From Heliocidaris tuberculata (taxonomy: Eukaryota > Echinodermata > Echinoidea > Camarodonta > Echinometridae): a DNA stretch of 64,000 nt. Shown here piece after piece: positions 1 to 11,629 of the stretch; position 1 is the stretch's first letter; each line of letters starts with the position of its first letter. Under the pieces are notes generated by a model. The model was given only the letters and a program-made list of their open reading frames with translations. It was not told the origin of the DNA and ran no database searches. A program made the translations under genes and the position numbers. The stretch lies in NCBI GenBank assembly GCA_025618425.1, contig CM046847.1, positions 17,982,557-18,046,556 on the forward strand. The letters are read 5' to 3'.

Positions 1-614
1 ACCTTTTACCTGTATATTCATGAAAATGACACATATGTATTTAATACATGGATATGAAAATAACTTTATTATTGGTAAATTGCTTTTTACATTTATTCTA
101 TCAACAAGACTATTTCAAAATTTTGAAGAAAAAAACAATATAAGAAAAGACTACCTACAACCTACATGTCCATGTATATTATGATGGCTGTCACAATAGG
201 AAAACAATACACAAGAATGGAAAGCTTCAAAAGAGCTCTGGCCAATATTATCCTGAAGAAAACCTACTTTTTACATGTATATACACGCAGGAAATCCCCA
301 AAAGAACCCCCATATAAACATACAAGTAAAAGGGGGAAAAAATTACCAAAACATCACAGTACTATAAATGTTGATGAATTCAATTTGTAATGATAACACG
401 TATCACCTCACATCAGTTACATCTGCAGTGCTTGTACATCTCAGAGGGAAAAGGTAAATCAACAAGGATGCTCGGTCTCTCATTCTCTGAAGTCAATCTT
501 AGAGATTTCTCAGAAGAATTCATAAACCACTGATTCTCTCTCTCTCTTCTTTCTTCGCATTCTCCTTCTACCAACCCGTTGCTAAGAGGAAACCAATTTT
601 TATCTTTGCTTACC
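1..614. other. Intergenic, nothing recognised
   Basis: AT-rich sequence without exon-like frames or a clear terminal inverted repeat. The open frames at 166-390 (+) and 413-697 (-) have no family resemblance, and the second runs into the neighbouring MITE. It could be far-downstream or intronic DNA of the minus-strand gene proposed at 18.9 kb. Confidence 0.6.
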
Positions 615-1017
615 CCCTGTTCAGACACAAAATGTTTATACCGAAACTCGATAAAGAAATGTCGTATAAAATTTTCATTGTATAGCCTACGGACCATTAA
701 GACATATATCTCGACCGATTAGGAAAAACATCGTATAGATGCGCAGTTTTCCACTACGCATATTGTTATGGTCACCACTAGCCCCCTATCACCTTTCACG
801 CATGCTCACGTTAAGCCCTGGCCAGTTATATCGTTCTATGGTCGCCATACAGACATTCAGACACACACGGAAAGGTGATTCGTTGTTAAGTTCTAGTTCA
901 AAACGATGCTCTGACCCTAGTTTCGTTATACAACGTTTCATTAGTCAGCATTCAGACACATAAATCCATCGTATAGCTATACCATTTTGGTATAAATTTT
1001 TTGTGTCTGAACACCCT
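615..1017. mobile_element. MITE family A, intact copy
   Basis: The ends are inverted repeats of about 28 bp: CCCTGTTCAGACACAAAATG on the left, and the reverse complement of ACACAAAAAATTTATACC-type sequence on the right. No transposase is encoded; the frame at 739-963 is a chance frame. A second copy, about 90% alike by eye, spans 47023-50915 and is split there by a 3.4-kb insertion. The two copies define the family and its ends. Confidence 0.75.
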
Positions 1018-1594
1018 GTTAGTTTCTGTGAGCTAAGTAGTGATTGTTATCAGGTTACATCAGAGATTGCCTGAAGATTTCTCAGAGGACCTTGTCACAT
1101 GAAATTTGATCTCCAAGACCTATCCATAACCAGAGAGAAAACAAACTCAAAATGAAATTGAAATTGAAATCTCCCCTCTCTACGGTATTCACCACTCCTC
1201 CAAATATGATTCATATTTTCTTTCTGACTCCCTAATCAGAGAAACACTGATTATGTTTGTGTCTTCATCTCAATCGCGAACTCATCTCATCAAACTTTTT
1301 TTTTGTTGCCAAGTACGGACCATTTGTTGGGGCGACCTTTTGGGCAGTCGTGCCATCGCCATTCTGAACCGCTCAAGTTTCACCCCAGCTCTGATTGATG
1401 TAAACATATTAGGGAGACAAGGCGCATTGGCAGCGATTAATGCTGATCAATACAAGTTTCAGCTTACCAGAAATCCATTTGTGAGAGAGGTGTTTCTCTC
1501 TGTCTTACACCATGATGCATGCAGGTTGTAAGCCTCTTCGTCAAAGAACTTGAGTATCTATCTCCTTGACTTTCAATGGGTGAGGAAAGCATAT
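1018..1594. other. Unassigned AT-rich DNA
   Basis: No repeat ends or splice-bounded coding segment seen. The + frame at 1253-1531 (92 codons) resembles nothing recognised and lacks a convincing donor or acceptor. Confidence 0.5.
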
Positions 1595-1598
1595 TTAA

Positions 1599-2182
1599 AG
1601 GGCAATCCAACCTTAGTAATAAGATGATTTGTGTGAAAGCAGAAAAATAAGAAAAACAGGATGGTAAAAGTTTGAAAGAAATCGGACAAGGACTAAGAAA
1701 GTTATGGATGTTTGAAAAATGAGATCACTACATCTATGCGAATCTCAAATTGGCAATTTGGTGAGTCGATTGTGACATTTTTGTGGACAACTCTCCTATT
1801 TGTCGTACACAAAAATATCATTAATTTGCGGTTTTCTTCGAGGCGCTTTTACCCTCGGGGCAGTACTCAAAATATATTGGATATAGCATATTGTTATAGG
1901 TCGTCATGAAAGAAAAAGATCCTACTGAGTAATACATTTTGAAAAAAGTGACATTTTAGTCATTTTGTGTGTTGGAGCGAATGGGAGAGTTGTCCACAGC
2001 TACATCACAGTGACATTACCTATTCGGCCAATTTGAAATTCCCATATGTATAGTGATTACAACTTTCAAAAATTCATAACTTTCTTATTGCTTGTCCGAT
2101 TTCGTTCAAACTTTCACCAATCTGCTTCTATGATTTTTCCTCTTTCTTTCAAAGCAACTTGCTATTAGGGTTGGATTTCCCT
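1599..2182 (+). mobile_element. TTAA-flanked MITE, family B copy 1
   Basis: TTAA (1595-1598 and 2183-2186) flanks an element whose ends are AGGGCAATCCAACCTTA and the inverse of TAGGGTTGGATTTCCCT. It is 584 bp and non-coding. A second copy lies in the opposite orientation at 56663-57240. The 65-codon frame at 1712-1909 recurs on the minus strand in the second copy, so its 'conservation' reflects the repeat and not a gene. TTAA target sites with AGG-type termini fit Kolobok- or piggyBac-like MITEs (inference). Confidence 0.85.
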
Positions 2183-2468
2183 TTAATGTAGAGTCCATCT
2201 ACTACTGCATATTTATGACCAGAAAACACTTAAGGCATTTCTTTCCTAGGAATTTGGCAAAACTTAGTCTAAAAGTTTGCAATGAGATAAAGAATACAGG
2301 AAATCTTGGATTTCTATGTGTTTTATTCAAAATGAAATTAGACACAGGTCTGCAAACGTAGTATTCACAAATACTGTAGACTGCACTAAAACCATGTAAT
2401 ACAACAGGCCTCTTTCTGCAATTTGAAATGAGAAATATTGAAGCTAAAATACTGGGATAACAGCTTAA

Positions 2469-3257
2469 AGGAGAATGAATCCCTGAGGAAATATCCAGTT
2501 TAATGAAAAGAGAGGATAGAGAGAAGCAATTTTTAAAGTTCCATCAAAATAGATTACGAAATGAAAAAGTTATGAGAGTTTGAAAAGTCTCAATTTACTT
2601 TCTATGTTGATCCTCAAATTGGCAATGTTGCTTCAAAATGGCAGGTTTAGTAGTACAACTCTCAATATGTTTTGTACACAAAATTTCATATTTTCTCCAT
2701 TATCTCTAAAGATACTGCATGTCTTTTTGTGAACTCAACATATGTTGTGTCAAATACATTTTCCCATGACATACCTTGAGCTAAGGAGACAAGCTGCACC
2801 TTGAGAGATAATGGGGAAAATATGAAATTTTGTGTACAAAACATATAGGCCCGAATTCACAAAGGAGGATTGGTTTAAACCATGGTTTAAACCCCCTCCT
2901 GGGTTTTTTAAGCGTATGTACGCACGGAATCTGATCCAATCACATATTTTCTTTGAGCGCGTGCATGGGCAATGTGCGCTTATTTACGCTTATTTTAGTA
3001 CGCTTATGGAGGTTTAAACCTTACCCATGGTGTAAACTTCCTTTGTGAATTCGGGCCATAGAGAGTTGTAGTACTAAACCCGTCACTTTGAAGCAACATT
3101 GCCAATTTGAGATCGCCATAGAAAGTACATGTACATTGAGACTTTTCAAACTTTCATAACTTTCTCATTTCGTAACCCATTTTGATGGAACTTTTGCTTC
3201 TCTCTATCCTCTCTCTCTTCATTAAAATTGATTTTTCCCCCAGGGTTTCATTCTCCT
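2469..3257 (+). mobile_element. TTAA-flanked MITE, family C copy 1 (interrupted)
   Basis: TTAA at 2465-2468 and 3258-3261. The ends are AGGAGAATGAATCCCTGAGG and the inverse of CCAGGGTTTCATTCTCCT. Subterminal regions are also inverted, for example around 'tcaaattggcaatgttgctt'. The copy at 39338-39926 is 589 bp; this one is 789 bp because a second element sits at 2848-3057. Confidence 0.85.
2848..3057. mobile_element. MITE family G, nested in family C
   Basis: Inverted ends GGCCCGAATTCACAAAGGAG and CTTTGTGAATTCGGGCC are flanked by ATA on both sides. Inside are further inverted arms containing the word AAACCATGG. The related copy of the host MITE at about 39728 reads straight through this site, so it is an empty-site control. 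The element at 46405-46671 also begins with GGCC and carries AAACCATGGTTTA, so it is probably a relative. Confidence 0.85.
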
Positions 3258-3413
3258 TTAATCTACTATGGTAATAACACCCCCCCCCCCCCCAAATCCT
3301 CCTTCCAGGATGTACATACTCCCTATCCAAACTTTGGCAGTGGTTGCAAGCAAGGAGTTATCACAGAACCTTGATGGAAGATATGGTGAGGTTTACTGAA
3401 GGGTAATGCTCAA

Positions 3414-4470
3414 AAGGCCCGTCTTCATCAGCCCGAGTTTCCAAAATAGCCCGCTAATTCTGATCCGGCAAACTAACCCGATCAGAACTAGCTCGAGCTA
3501 GTTTGTAATGAAGACGCAATTAGCTGGCTATTTCGTGGGTTTCTAGCTCGAGCTAGAAGCCTAAGTCAACTCGGGTTTTTTGGTGAAATAGCGCGCTATT
3601 TGGCGAATTAGCCCGCTAATTCGCAGGTGAAGACGCACTCGAGTTTTGACTCGGGTTAATTTATTCATGACACCAATCCTAGAAATGTTATTTTCCTTAT
3701 GTATTTCTTGATTTTCTTCTCTCTTTCCACCTTTTCCTTATGTATTTCTTTTGTTTTTCCTTCTTTCTTTTTTCTCCTTATATATTTCTTTGTTTTCCCC
3801 ATTCTTTATTCTTCTTTCTATTCTTATGTATTTCTTTGTTCCTCTTTCTATCCAATTTTCTTCATATTTCCTTATATATTTCTTTGTTTTTCTATCTTAT
3901 TTTTTTCCTTATGCATTTCTTTGTTTCTTATGTATTACTTTGTTTTTCCTTCTATTTTTTTTCTCCTTATGTATTTCTTTGTTTTCCCCATTATTTATTC
4001 TTCTTTCTATTCTTATGTATTTCTTTGTTCTTCTTTCTATCCAGTTTTCTTCATATTTCATTATATATTTCTTTGTTTTTCTATCTTATTTTTTTCCTTA
4101 TGCATTTCTTTGTTTCTTATGTATTACTTTGTCTTTTATTCTCTCCTTTTGCTCCCTATATATTTCTTTGTTTTCTCAATTATCTATTCTTATTTCTATT
4201 CTTATGTATTTCTTTGTTTTTCCTTCTCTCTTTTTATCTTGTCCTTATGTATTTCTTTGCTCTTTTCTCTTCATTTATCCTATTTATTTTTTTTGTCCAT
4301 CTTCGAAGTGCGCATGCTCTGAAGCTCGAGTTTATTCCAAGAACGAGCGGGAATCGCTCGACTCGGGCTGATGGAGACGGGGTTTTTAAAACTCGGACTT
4401 TTTTCTCGAGAAGCGCTGATCGGGCTAGAATCTCGAGCTTGAGCAAACTCGGGCTGATGGAGACGCACCT
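3414..4470. mobile_element. Foldback-like element with pyrimidine-rich core
   Basis: The left end GTCTTCATCAGCCCGAGTTT (3421-3440) is inverted at the right end (4445-4466, AAACTCGGGCTGATGGAGAC). Subterminal arms carry repeated variants of GCTCGAGCTAG and AAGACGCA on the left and TCTCGAGC/TGGAGACG on the right. Between the arms is a T/C-rich tandem array (3686-4262). No protein is encoded: the three long overlapping frames here are low-complexity artefacts. Confidence 0.65.
3686..4262. repeat. Higher-order pyrimidine tandem repeat, 189-bp period
   Basis: Built from variants of TTATGTATTTCTTTGTTTTT. Equivalent points (ctcctta-tatttctttgtttt) occur at 3774, 3963 and 4152, a constant spacing of 189 bp, so short units are organised into a higher-order unit repeated about three times. 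All three forward frames stay open for about 200 codons only because the sequence almost lacks A-rich stop codons. Confidence 0.85.
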
Positions 4471-5013
4471 AGTGTGTATAGTGTCAACACACTGACATCA
4501 TATACCTCAGGGGTAATCCATTACTCTAGCCTACATAGACCTTTCAAATACCAGATACCTCTTTCAGAAACCCATGCTCCTATTATGCGCACTAAAATAA
4601 TGCGCATTAAGCAATAAAAATCGTGTTCATGAACTATCAAAACTCAAAAGCCACATGATAACAGCAAAATTTTTCCAAGCACCCATTCAGAAAACCTGGT
4701 GCGGGATCTGTGAATTGAAGGAGACATTTTTGCCATGCATGGTGCTCTTTTTCTGCTCCTAATATGCTCTCTCTTGGGAGTTTATGAAAGGGGTATCAGA
4801 GACATGAAAGTTATAGTTCAGTGTCTGGAGTTCTTACCTTTCGGGGGATAGGTTCTGTACAGCCTGCTAAGAACACATTAAATACACCTGGCTGCATTCT
4901 GGTTCAACATCTAGGGTCTTGGGGGTACATGAATCTGATGTTCTAACCAGGCATAGTTGCTTTTAAAAACAAACGCATCTCTTGAATACACAACAAACCA
5001 GCGTCGGAAATAC
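4471..5013. other. Unassigned DNA
   Basis: No repeat ends recognised. On the minus strand AAAG|GTAAGA near 4831-4842 resembles a splice donor, but no credible coding exon precedes it. Confidence 0.4.
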
Positions 5014-5117
5014 ATGGGGGCGACGGGCAATTTCGCCCTCGTCGGCCCCCATATCGCCCCAATAAATGCTGGAAAACCTGTATTTGGGGGCGACCGTTTT
5101 CATATGAGTCGCCCCCA
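5014..5117. repeat. Two GC-rich hairpins in tandem
   Basis: First hairpin: ATGGGGGCGACGGGC (5014-5028) pairs with GCCCTCGTCGGCCCCCAT (5035-5052). Second: TGGGGGCGAC (5085-5094) pairs with GTCGCCCCCA (5108-5117). The shared word GGGGGCGAC suggests one duplicated unit. Short GTAGCCCC repeats at about 6178-6255 may belong to the same element, but its ends were not found. Confidence 0.6.
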
Positions 5118-5149
5118 TCAATGATTCGAAACAAAATCACTATTACGCT

Positions 5150-5960
5150 CAAAATGCAGCTAAATTCAACCTTTTATCTCGTTGTTGACTCTCGTTGGAG
5201 CTCAGTACATCGCGAATGTGTAGCATCGTGAGCGTTAGACCAAATGACAACAATTATAGCCAGATAGCGACACGGAAACTGAAGATAGCGCTTTTTTTTC
5301 AAGCATACTACAGTAACTAAACGCATTCTATATCAGGGTTGTATAAATTCATCGAGAGCTTCATTTCACTTAGTCTTTGCGCGACACCTTTTGTGAAAAT
5401 TTCCTTTCCAAACGCAATATCACTGTTACAATGATAGGTCTAAAATTACCATCATCCGTGTAATGAGACTATCACTAGATCTACAACCGGATACACCACA
5501 CAGAGAAATTGTCCCTTACCACATTATGTCTGTAGTCACCTCAAAAAATCAATCTGTAAAGCCAAAGCCTGCCTCAAAATGCGGAATTCGTGCCATTTTT
5601 TCAAAGCACGCGGCGCTTAAGTCGGGTTGTGAAAAACAGAGTCACCGAAAACGCTCTATAAATCAAGAAATCGGTGGATTTATGACGGGGTTTTTTAGTT
5701 ATCGCGCACGAGATTGATGCTCATCGAGCGAGATGGTATCCACGAAAAACAAATTGCAAAAGAAAAATCGCCCGGAACTCTGCGCATTCACAGTGTATAC
5801 GTACGTACATACATCCAAGCGGATTTAGGAGTATTATGTGCAAGAGGAAAAAAACAAACAAACAAACACACACACACACACCAAGCCCACCTTTTCGCGT
5901 AAAATAAACATCTCCGTGGGAAATACGCCTAATGACAGCAAATTCGGGTAAAATTGACCT
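5150..5960. other. CpG-rich patch of unknown origin
   Basis: CpG and C+G are visibly denser than in the surroundings (tcgttgttgactctcgttgg, cacgcggcgcttaagtcggg, atcgcgcacgag). A + frame (5463-5717, 84 codons) covers part of it but resembles no known family and shows no splice signals. Candidates are an unmethylated promoter-like region or the body of an unrecognised transposon, bounded by the GC hairpins on the left and GTAGCCCC repeats on the right. Confidence 0.35.
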
Positions 5961-7763
5961 ATTGTTAATTTATTCCTTCAAATTTTGAAGAAAAAAAAAA
6001 TCTGATGGGGGGGGGGTGAAGTTAAAATTTTAAAAATCTATATTTTAAAATTAAATTGGGCAGTATGACGTAAAGTAAACCTGTGCATGAGATAGTACGA
6101 TTAGTACCAATGTAACAGCAATCGGAATATCACAAAAAAACCCAAATTAATAACCAATCTGCACTTTCCATTAAAATGGTAGCCCCAATAATGTAAGAAA
6201 TAGCCCCATAAAATTCAAAAGTAGCCCCAAGGCAAAAAAGAAAGTAGCCCCTAAAAAAAAAAATTATTTCCTAGGCTGCAACAAACCTACCACTATATTG
6301 TACAAGCATATGTCATGACTACATGTACATATAGGTGTCTGGGCTACCAACGTCATGAAAATTGTAATATCCCAGACATAGTAAATACCCATAACCAGAC
6401 TCAAGTGATCAATAGGCGCATTCACATAGGCGCATTCACATAGGCGCAATCAGAATCTCACTTTTGCTGCAACCATTCACACATGCGAAAAAACTCACTA
6501 GCGGATAATATTGATATTATTAGACCAGCATTGCGCATGCCCGAACGGAGACCCGAGTCTGATGACCACATCTTGATTTGGCGTGGGCGCAATTCAAACT
6601 TATAGATGTTCGTGCCAAGGATAATACTACTATTGATATTACTGAGTAGGATTGTGTGGTGCATTGTGGGATAGAAAATATTGATATTCAAATCTCCCTA
6701 TTGTTCACACAAAAAGTGCTTGGACGTATTAGTGAAATTTTTCTGAAAAATCTTACTGATAGTGAGCTGTCTAGATTCAAACACATAAAAAAGTGATATT
6801 CTGATCTCGATTCAAATATCAATATTTAAATCTCACTAATTCCTTGCCCCTAGTGTTTATAGAACCTACTTCACACACAAACTAGGCCTTATCATTGAAT
6901 GTAGTGGTGAAGGCAAAAGTACAATGACTGAAAAATCCATCATTTTTCAGCTAGTAGCCTACACATGGACTAAATTAAACCATTATTATTTCACAGCCGG
7001 GTCTTTGATTTTAGGCATCTGTTCATGTGCTGATACATGTTCATGTATGTACATGTCACGTGGTACCCGTGAACAATGTCATGCCTGACACTCATGGCGC
7101 TCCAGAATTATTGCCTCAACATTACCACAGCTGCTATCTCAGCATTCTACATGTACAATGTAGGACATACAATATTATCAGTTAGTGAAACCTACACATT
7201 TAAGTTAAAAACAACTTTTTACAAACATAATTATTTCTATGAACATAATTTGTTTTAAAGCTTTTTTGTGTATTTGTAGGCCTTTTGTAAACATACCATC
7301 ACTTAATATTTTTTTACCTGCAATTAATTAGTTGTGGACATTCTCTTTAAGTACCAGGCATCACTAAGTTGCTATTACTGGTCTGTTGGATGAGAGAGTT
7401 AATTGACTATTAGTATGACTGAGTAGTGACCTTTGATTAATTATCTATCCTTGTCTTAAATAATCAAATTTTCTCTGGTTGTTAGTATGTATGGCGTATG
7501 CTGTATTATGAGTTGTTAACATGTTATAATAGACTGTTTTTCTCATCCTTTATTTTTAGGGCATACATGTACCTGTAACAATATTGTTTTGATTCATAAT
7601 TAAGAGATGAAATTATACTGGAACAATGTAAGATTTTTATTTAGTATAATATACAGGAATAAAATGTTCATAATAAATTTTTTTAAATGGTGTAATATTG
7701 CCTGCACATGAACATATACATGTAGGCTTTCTTGAACAAAGTACATATACCTTCTGCCATCCT
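5961..7763. other. Unassigned DNA with a short tandem repeat
   Basis: No gene seen. About 6412-6450 holds three 14-bp units of ATAGGCGCATTCAC. Between 6500 and 6835 the words aatattgatatt and aatatcaatattt recur in both orientations, suggesting a decayed inverted-repeat element without clear ends. Confidence 0.4.
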
Positions 7764-7767
7764 TTAA

Positions 7768-8172
7768 CCCTTTTGAGACAACTGACCATATTTTGTGGTT
7801 TGGCTCTATAACTTTTGATTCAGAGCTCTAAAAAATATACCAGATGCATGAGTAGAAAGAGCAAAAATTTCTGCCCACACTATGTCCATTTTTGTTGCAC
7901 CATATTGCGTTTAATGCCAGGAATTTCAAAAACAAGAATAAACTTGAAAATCCTTAAATTGGCAATATGTTGAGAGGTTCGAAATCATTGTTTTTCATCA
8001 AAATTGGCCATTTTTAAAGCTTTTTGACCAAATTCCAAACCATGTATATTGTTTTCAAAGACATTGCACTAAATTAGAACCATGTAGCACTAAAAGAAAA
8101 ATGTTATTGTTGCCAATTTGAAGAACAAAATGTGATCAATTTAGCCCTTAAATAATTAATGTCCTGAAAGGG
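7768..8172 (+). mobile_element. TTAA-flanked MITE, family D copy 1
   Basis: Ends CCCTTTTGAGACAACTGACC and the inverse GTCCTGAAAGGG, with TTAA at 7764-7767 and 8174-8177. Its body (tttgtggtttggctc, ttgccaatttgaag) is shared with copies at 12302-12506 and 33112-33507, all in the same orientation. Non-coding. Confidence 0.85.
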
Positions 8173-8177
8173 TTTAA

Positions 8178-8718
8178 AAATGAAATCAGTTCATTAAAAA
8201 AAAAAGAAGCTGCACTATGCTTGCACAAATAATAACACTGCCTAATTTGTACTACATGTACTGATGCTTAGGTATTTTCACATACTCTTCACGTATAAGC
8301 CCTACATATTAAACTCATATAAAATTGAGGCTGCTTGGCCGCTAGAAATGTGTGAAATAGAATACATGTACACACTTTATTTAGAATTAATTTTTAATCT
8401 GCCAGTGTGTACTGCAATTAATTGTGCTAAGCACTTTAAAATCCAATTTTCATTACCTCTTCAGACTGGGATGAGATCATTGTTATTTGAACACCTGCTG
8501 TGATCACATGAAATTTTAAGCCATGATCTCATCCGCAAATTGTCCTCTTTGTCTATGGAAGGATATGTAAATATTTGAAGTATTACGTACTGTTTGAATT
8601 GTGTTATCATGGCAACCTAAATGTTTACATTCTTAGACCTCTTAGCATTATAGCAAGAAGCCTAAAACTGAGAGTTCAAGTTTGTATAATGATCAAATGA
8701 GGTACTTTCAGGTCATAT
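8178..8718. other. Unassigned DNA
   Basis: AT-rich, with no repeat ends. The + frame 8264-8503 has no recognised homology and no splice context. Confidence 0.4.
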
Positions 8719-8850
8719 AGACCACTCCTCAACTTCAAGTGTTATGGATAATGGAATGACCATTGAGTAGCCTACAGTTACTGACTTTGCGTTTGACAAT
8801 ATAACCGTGCTGGAGATTTAATTGCAATCTGACATAGGTTGAGGAGTGAA
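8719..8850. repeat. Short inverted-repeat element
   Basis: ACCACTCCTCAAC (8720-8732) is repeated inverted as GTTGAGGAGTG (8838-8848), about 105 bp apart. Probably a small or decayed MITE; no target duplication could be read. Confidence 0.4.
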
Positions 8851-9000
8851 TGACAGTTTCGTAAAGCATTCGTGGTTGCCATAGTAACGTCACAACTTCC
8901 TCCTGCTGGCAGTGGGAATAATTGGATAGTTTTTCTCATGGCAGACAGCTATGGGCTGGATTTCTTGCTTTGGTCATAAAGATGTTATGGAATGTACATA

Positions 9001-9084
9001 ATATGGTCTGTTTGGAGCCAGAAGGGTGTTAACTCCATACTTTTACACAGAGTTAATGCCCTACTGGCTCCAAATAGACCATAT
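9001..9084. repeat. 84-nt near-perfect hairpin
   Basis: Arms of about 35 nt (atatggtctgtttggagcca... and ...tggctccaaatagaccatat) pair with about four mismatches around a 14-nt loop. The size suits a pre-miRNA-like fold. However, related degenerate sequence with the same loop word (catacttttacac) at about 34685-34750, and gagttaacgccctt-type sequence at about 43488-43545, point to a dispersed repeat. Confidence 0.55.
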
Positions 9085-11259
9085 CTACTTGGATCTTTTT
9101 ATTTTGTTAATGATTTGGAATGTCCTGTCTTTCATTCTTTATGCAAATTGGCTATTTTCATTTCAATTTAATTCACTTTCCGTACTTCCAGGATAAATAT
9201 TACTGTCCAAGTCCAACACTGCTGTACAAGTGAAATATTCCAAGTGTCAAAAGAAAGAGAAATTAATTTTGTTAGGAGCAGTTGATGAATGTATAGGATA
9301 GGGTCTGTCTTTGTTAACTAATGGAACAAAAGTTTGCAGTTAAAAGAAATATCTGTTCATTCCAGTTCAAGATACCAAATGATCTGCAAACTTCTTCACT
9401 TCACAAGGTTTTGTTAATTACTATTTCACTATACAGAGTCTTACTTTCTGCATGACATTCACACCAGCAAATTTTGTTATTGATGCTACATGTATAGTGA
9501 CAAGGTTCATGTATGAAAGTCCTATAGTTTTCCCCCTATCTGAATGAAGGTTAGACCCCCTTTTTACATACATGTACATTTACTGTACACTCTAAAAATA
9601 CGTTGTAGGAGACCCCTCATTTAGAGTGATCAATAAGAGCACTGCAGCAAACGCTTCATTTACTTTCACACTTAGCACATTTTTGGAGGTCAATTTTGTC
9701 TCAGCGAAGTTACTATGGAAACACATTGGTGTCGGTGTGTCTAAGCATGAGACAAACTTGCAAATCGGCCATCTTCACCATGCACCTGAGAGTGCTCTTC
9801 ACGTTGTACCGTCCCACTAGACTACCCTCTAGAGAGGTTCTCTTGGAATGCTTACTGGCTTGTCTGCTAACTTCCATACTGTAAAAATACTCTTCTTCCC
9901 ATGAGAGCTCTTATTTTTATTTGTATGTAACTTTTTATATAATTCAATGTACATTGTAAATATATATAATTTAATGTAAATTAATGTAATTTTTATATAA
10001 TAGTGCAATTTTGTCACAGCTATTTTTTTATTGTATTTTATTTATCAATTTGTTTACCAGACCTCTTTTTCAGTTTTCTAAATTGCTTATCGCTTGCATG
10101 TATTTTTTTTCTTCACAGGGCAGGGTGCGCTTGTTAACTATTAATTTTGAATGGCTGTAGTTGCATGCTCATTTTCCCTTTGAATGAGGTGTGAATTCAT
10201 TAAAATCTACTGCAAAATGTAAAAAAAAAGAAGAGTTGATTTGAAAGGTTATTAGGTTAAGCAAAAAGAATTGAATTGATAATGATGATGATGTTGGTGG
10301 TGGCAATATTGATATTAATAAAGATTATAATAATATTACATTATATAGTGCCTATCACTTTTCAGCCCTTAACACATTTAGTGTGTTAAAAGTACAGCAA
10401 CAATAGCAATTTTCAGCATTGGCAGTTTTTCATAATATACACACATCATCCATCATGCATCATCCATTTTTTAGTATAACGGCCATTTTAATTTCACTTG
10501 AAAATGTCAAATCCACTGTAAACACAGTACTGATAGAACACTAATACATTGTGAACTTTGTAATGAACAGAAAGGTGATAGGTATAGAAATAGTTGATTA
10601 GTGTAATGGGTACATGATGTTTATCAGAGAAAAACAAGTATAGGGTGCCTCAACAAAACTATCCACATCAGTTTGTTTTCTCTCAAGTCAGCAGACATAT
10701 CCTTGCACGGTTAAGGTTAATCAAAATTTGTGTATTGGTAAAATACATGTAGTAAAGATAACTTGTGCAATTGCCTACATGTACCCTGTTTTGACCAAAT
10801 ATCAAGAGAAATATTTGCAAATTGATTTTTTTTTTTTTTTAGTGCACTATGACTCTAAATAGCCACTTGTTGGTTTTGAGGTGTTGTAGTTTAGTGGTTT
10901 ACATGTAAATACTTCACTGGAGATGCGAAGGCTATGGCACAGCATCATTGTCTTTTATCTAGAATATACATTTTTCTCTGTTGACCCAGGAGTAGTAAAT
11001 GATGATCTGGTACACCCTAGAAAGATTCTTTGACTGTCACATGTGTACTAGGCATAAAAAAAATTAATTATTAAAAACTCAAAAGTTATAACTTGTATCG
11101 GACTTAGGTTTTCACATTGTAAAGTTGAAGGAGGTCAAATTTATTTGGAGTAAGTTTTGAGTTAGTAACGATCAAAAGTGTGGAATTTTTTTTTAACACC
11201 TAGTAATATGAATGTACAATGTACATGCATTATCACTCAGTTGATTTTAAGAATCTTAA
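9085..11259. other. Unassigned AT-rich DNA
   Basis: About 2.2 kb with no repeat ends or convincing exons. A minus-strand segment near 9448-9520 ends at a GTAAGA-type donor, but its acceptor lacks a pyrimidine tract, so it is not called. Short frames at 9626-9884 are unsupported. Confidence 0.45.
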
Positions 11260-11625
11260 AGGGTACCAATCACCCAAAATAATTTTGCTCTGTATATTAG
11301 AGGTTGCATTTCGTTATACTATATGCAAAATATGGGCTTCAAATATTAATTCTATAAAGAGATATTGTAATTTTGATTACACTCTCTATAAGTGTAAAAG
11401 CGACTCGTGAGTAGACTACTTGACGCACCCGTATAAGCTCGCCAAGCTAAAGGCTCACGGGGAACCAAACTCTGAGTTCGGTTCCGCGCGAGCATTTTCA
11501 TGTTATCCTTTATTTCCTTCATACTCATTAACTGTTGACCTATAGAATACCAGACAAAGTTCTTTGAGGTTGATTTTATACTTTCTAGCTGTACACAAAT
11601 TATTTTTTCAGGTGATTGGTACACT
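11260..11625 (+). mobile_element. TTAA-flanked MITE, family E
   Basis: TTAA (11256-11259, 11626-11629) flanks ends AGGGTACCAATCACCCAAAA and the inverse of TCAGGTGATTGGTACACT. It is 366 bp. The 90-codon minus frame at 11352-11624 is internal to it and is therefore not a gene. Confidence 0.8.
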
Positions 11626-11629
11626 TTAA

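Noticed and set aside
1712..1909. 65-codon frame also 'conserved' at 56930-57127
   Set aside because: Both lie inside family B MITEs; the similarity is that of the repeat copies.
3699..4495. Three overlapping forward frames of 206-251 codons, membrane-protein-like (F/L/S/Y-rich)
   Set aside because: They come from the T/C-rich tandem array, which lacks stops in every forward frame; composition and 189-bp periodicity explain them.
9448..9520. Minus-strand segment with a GTAAGA donor and an open frame
   Set aside because: The acceptor side has a purine-rich tract, and the frame has no family resemblance.
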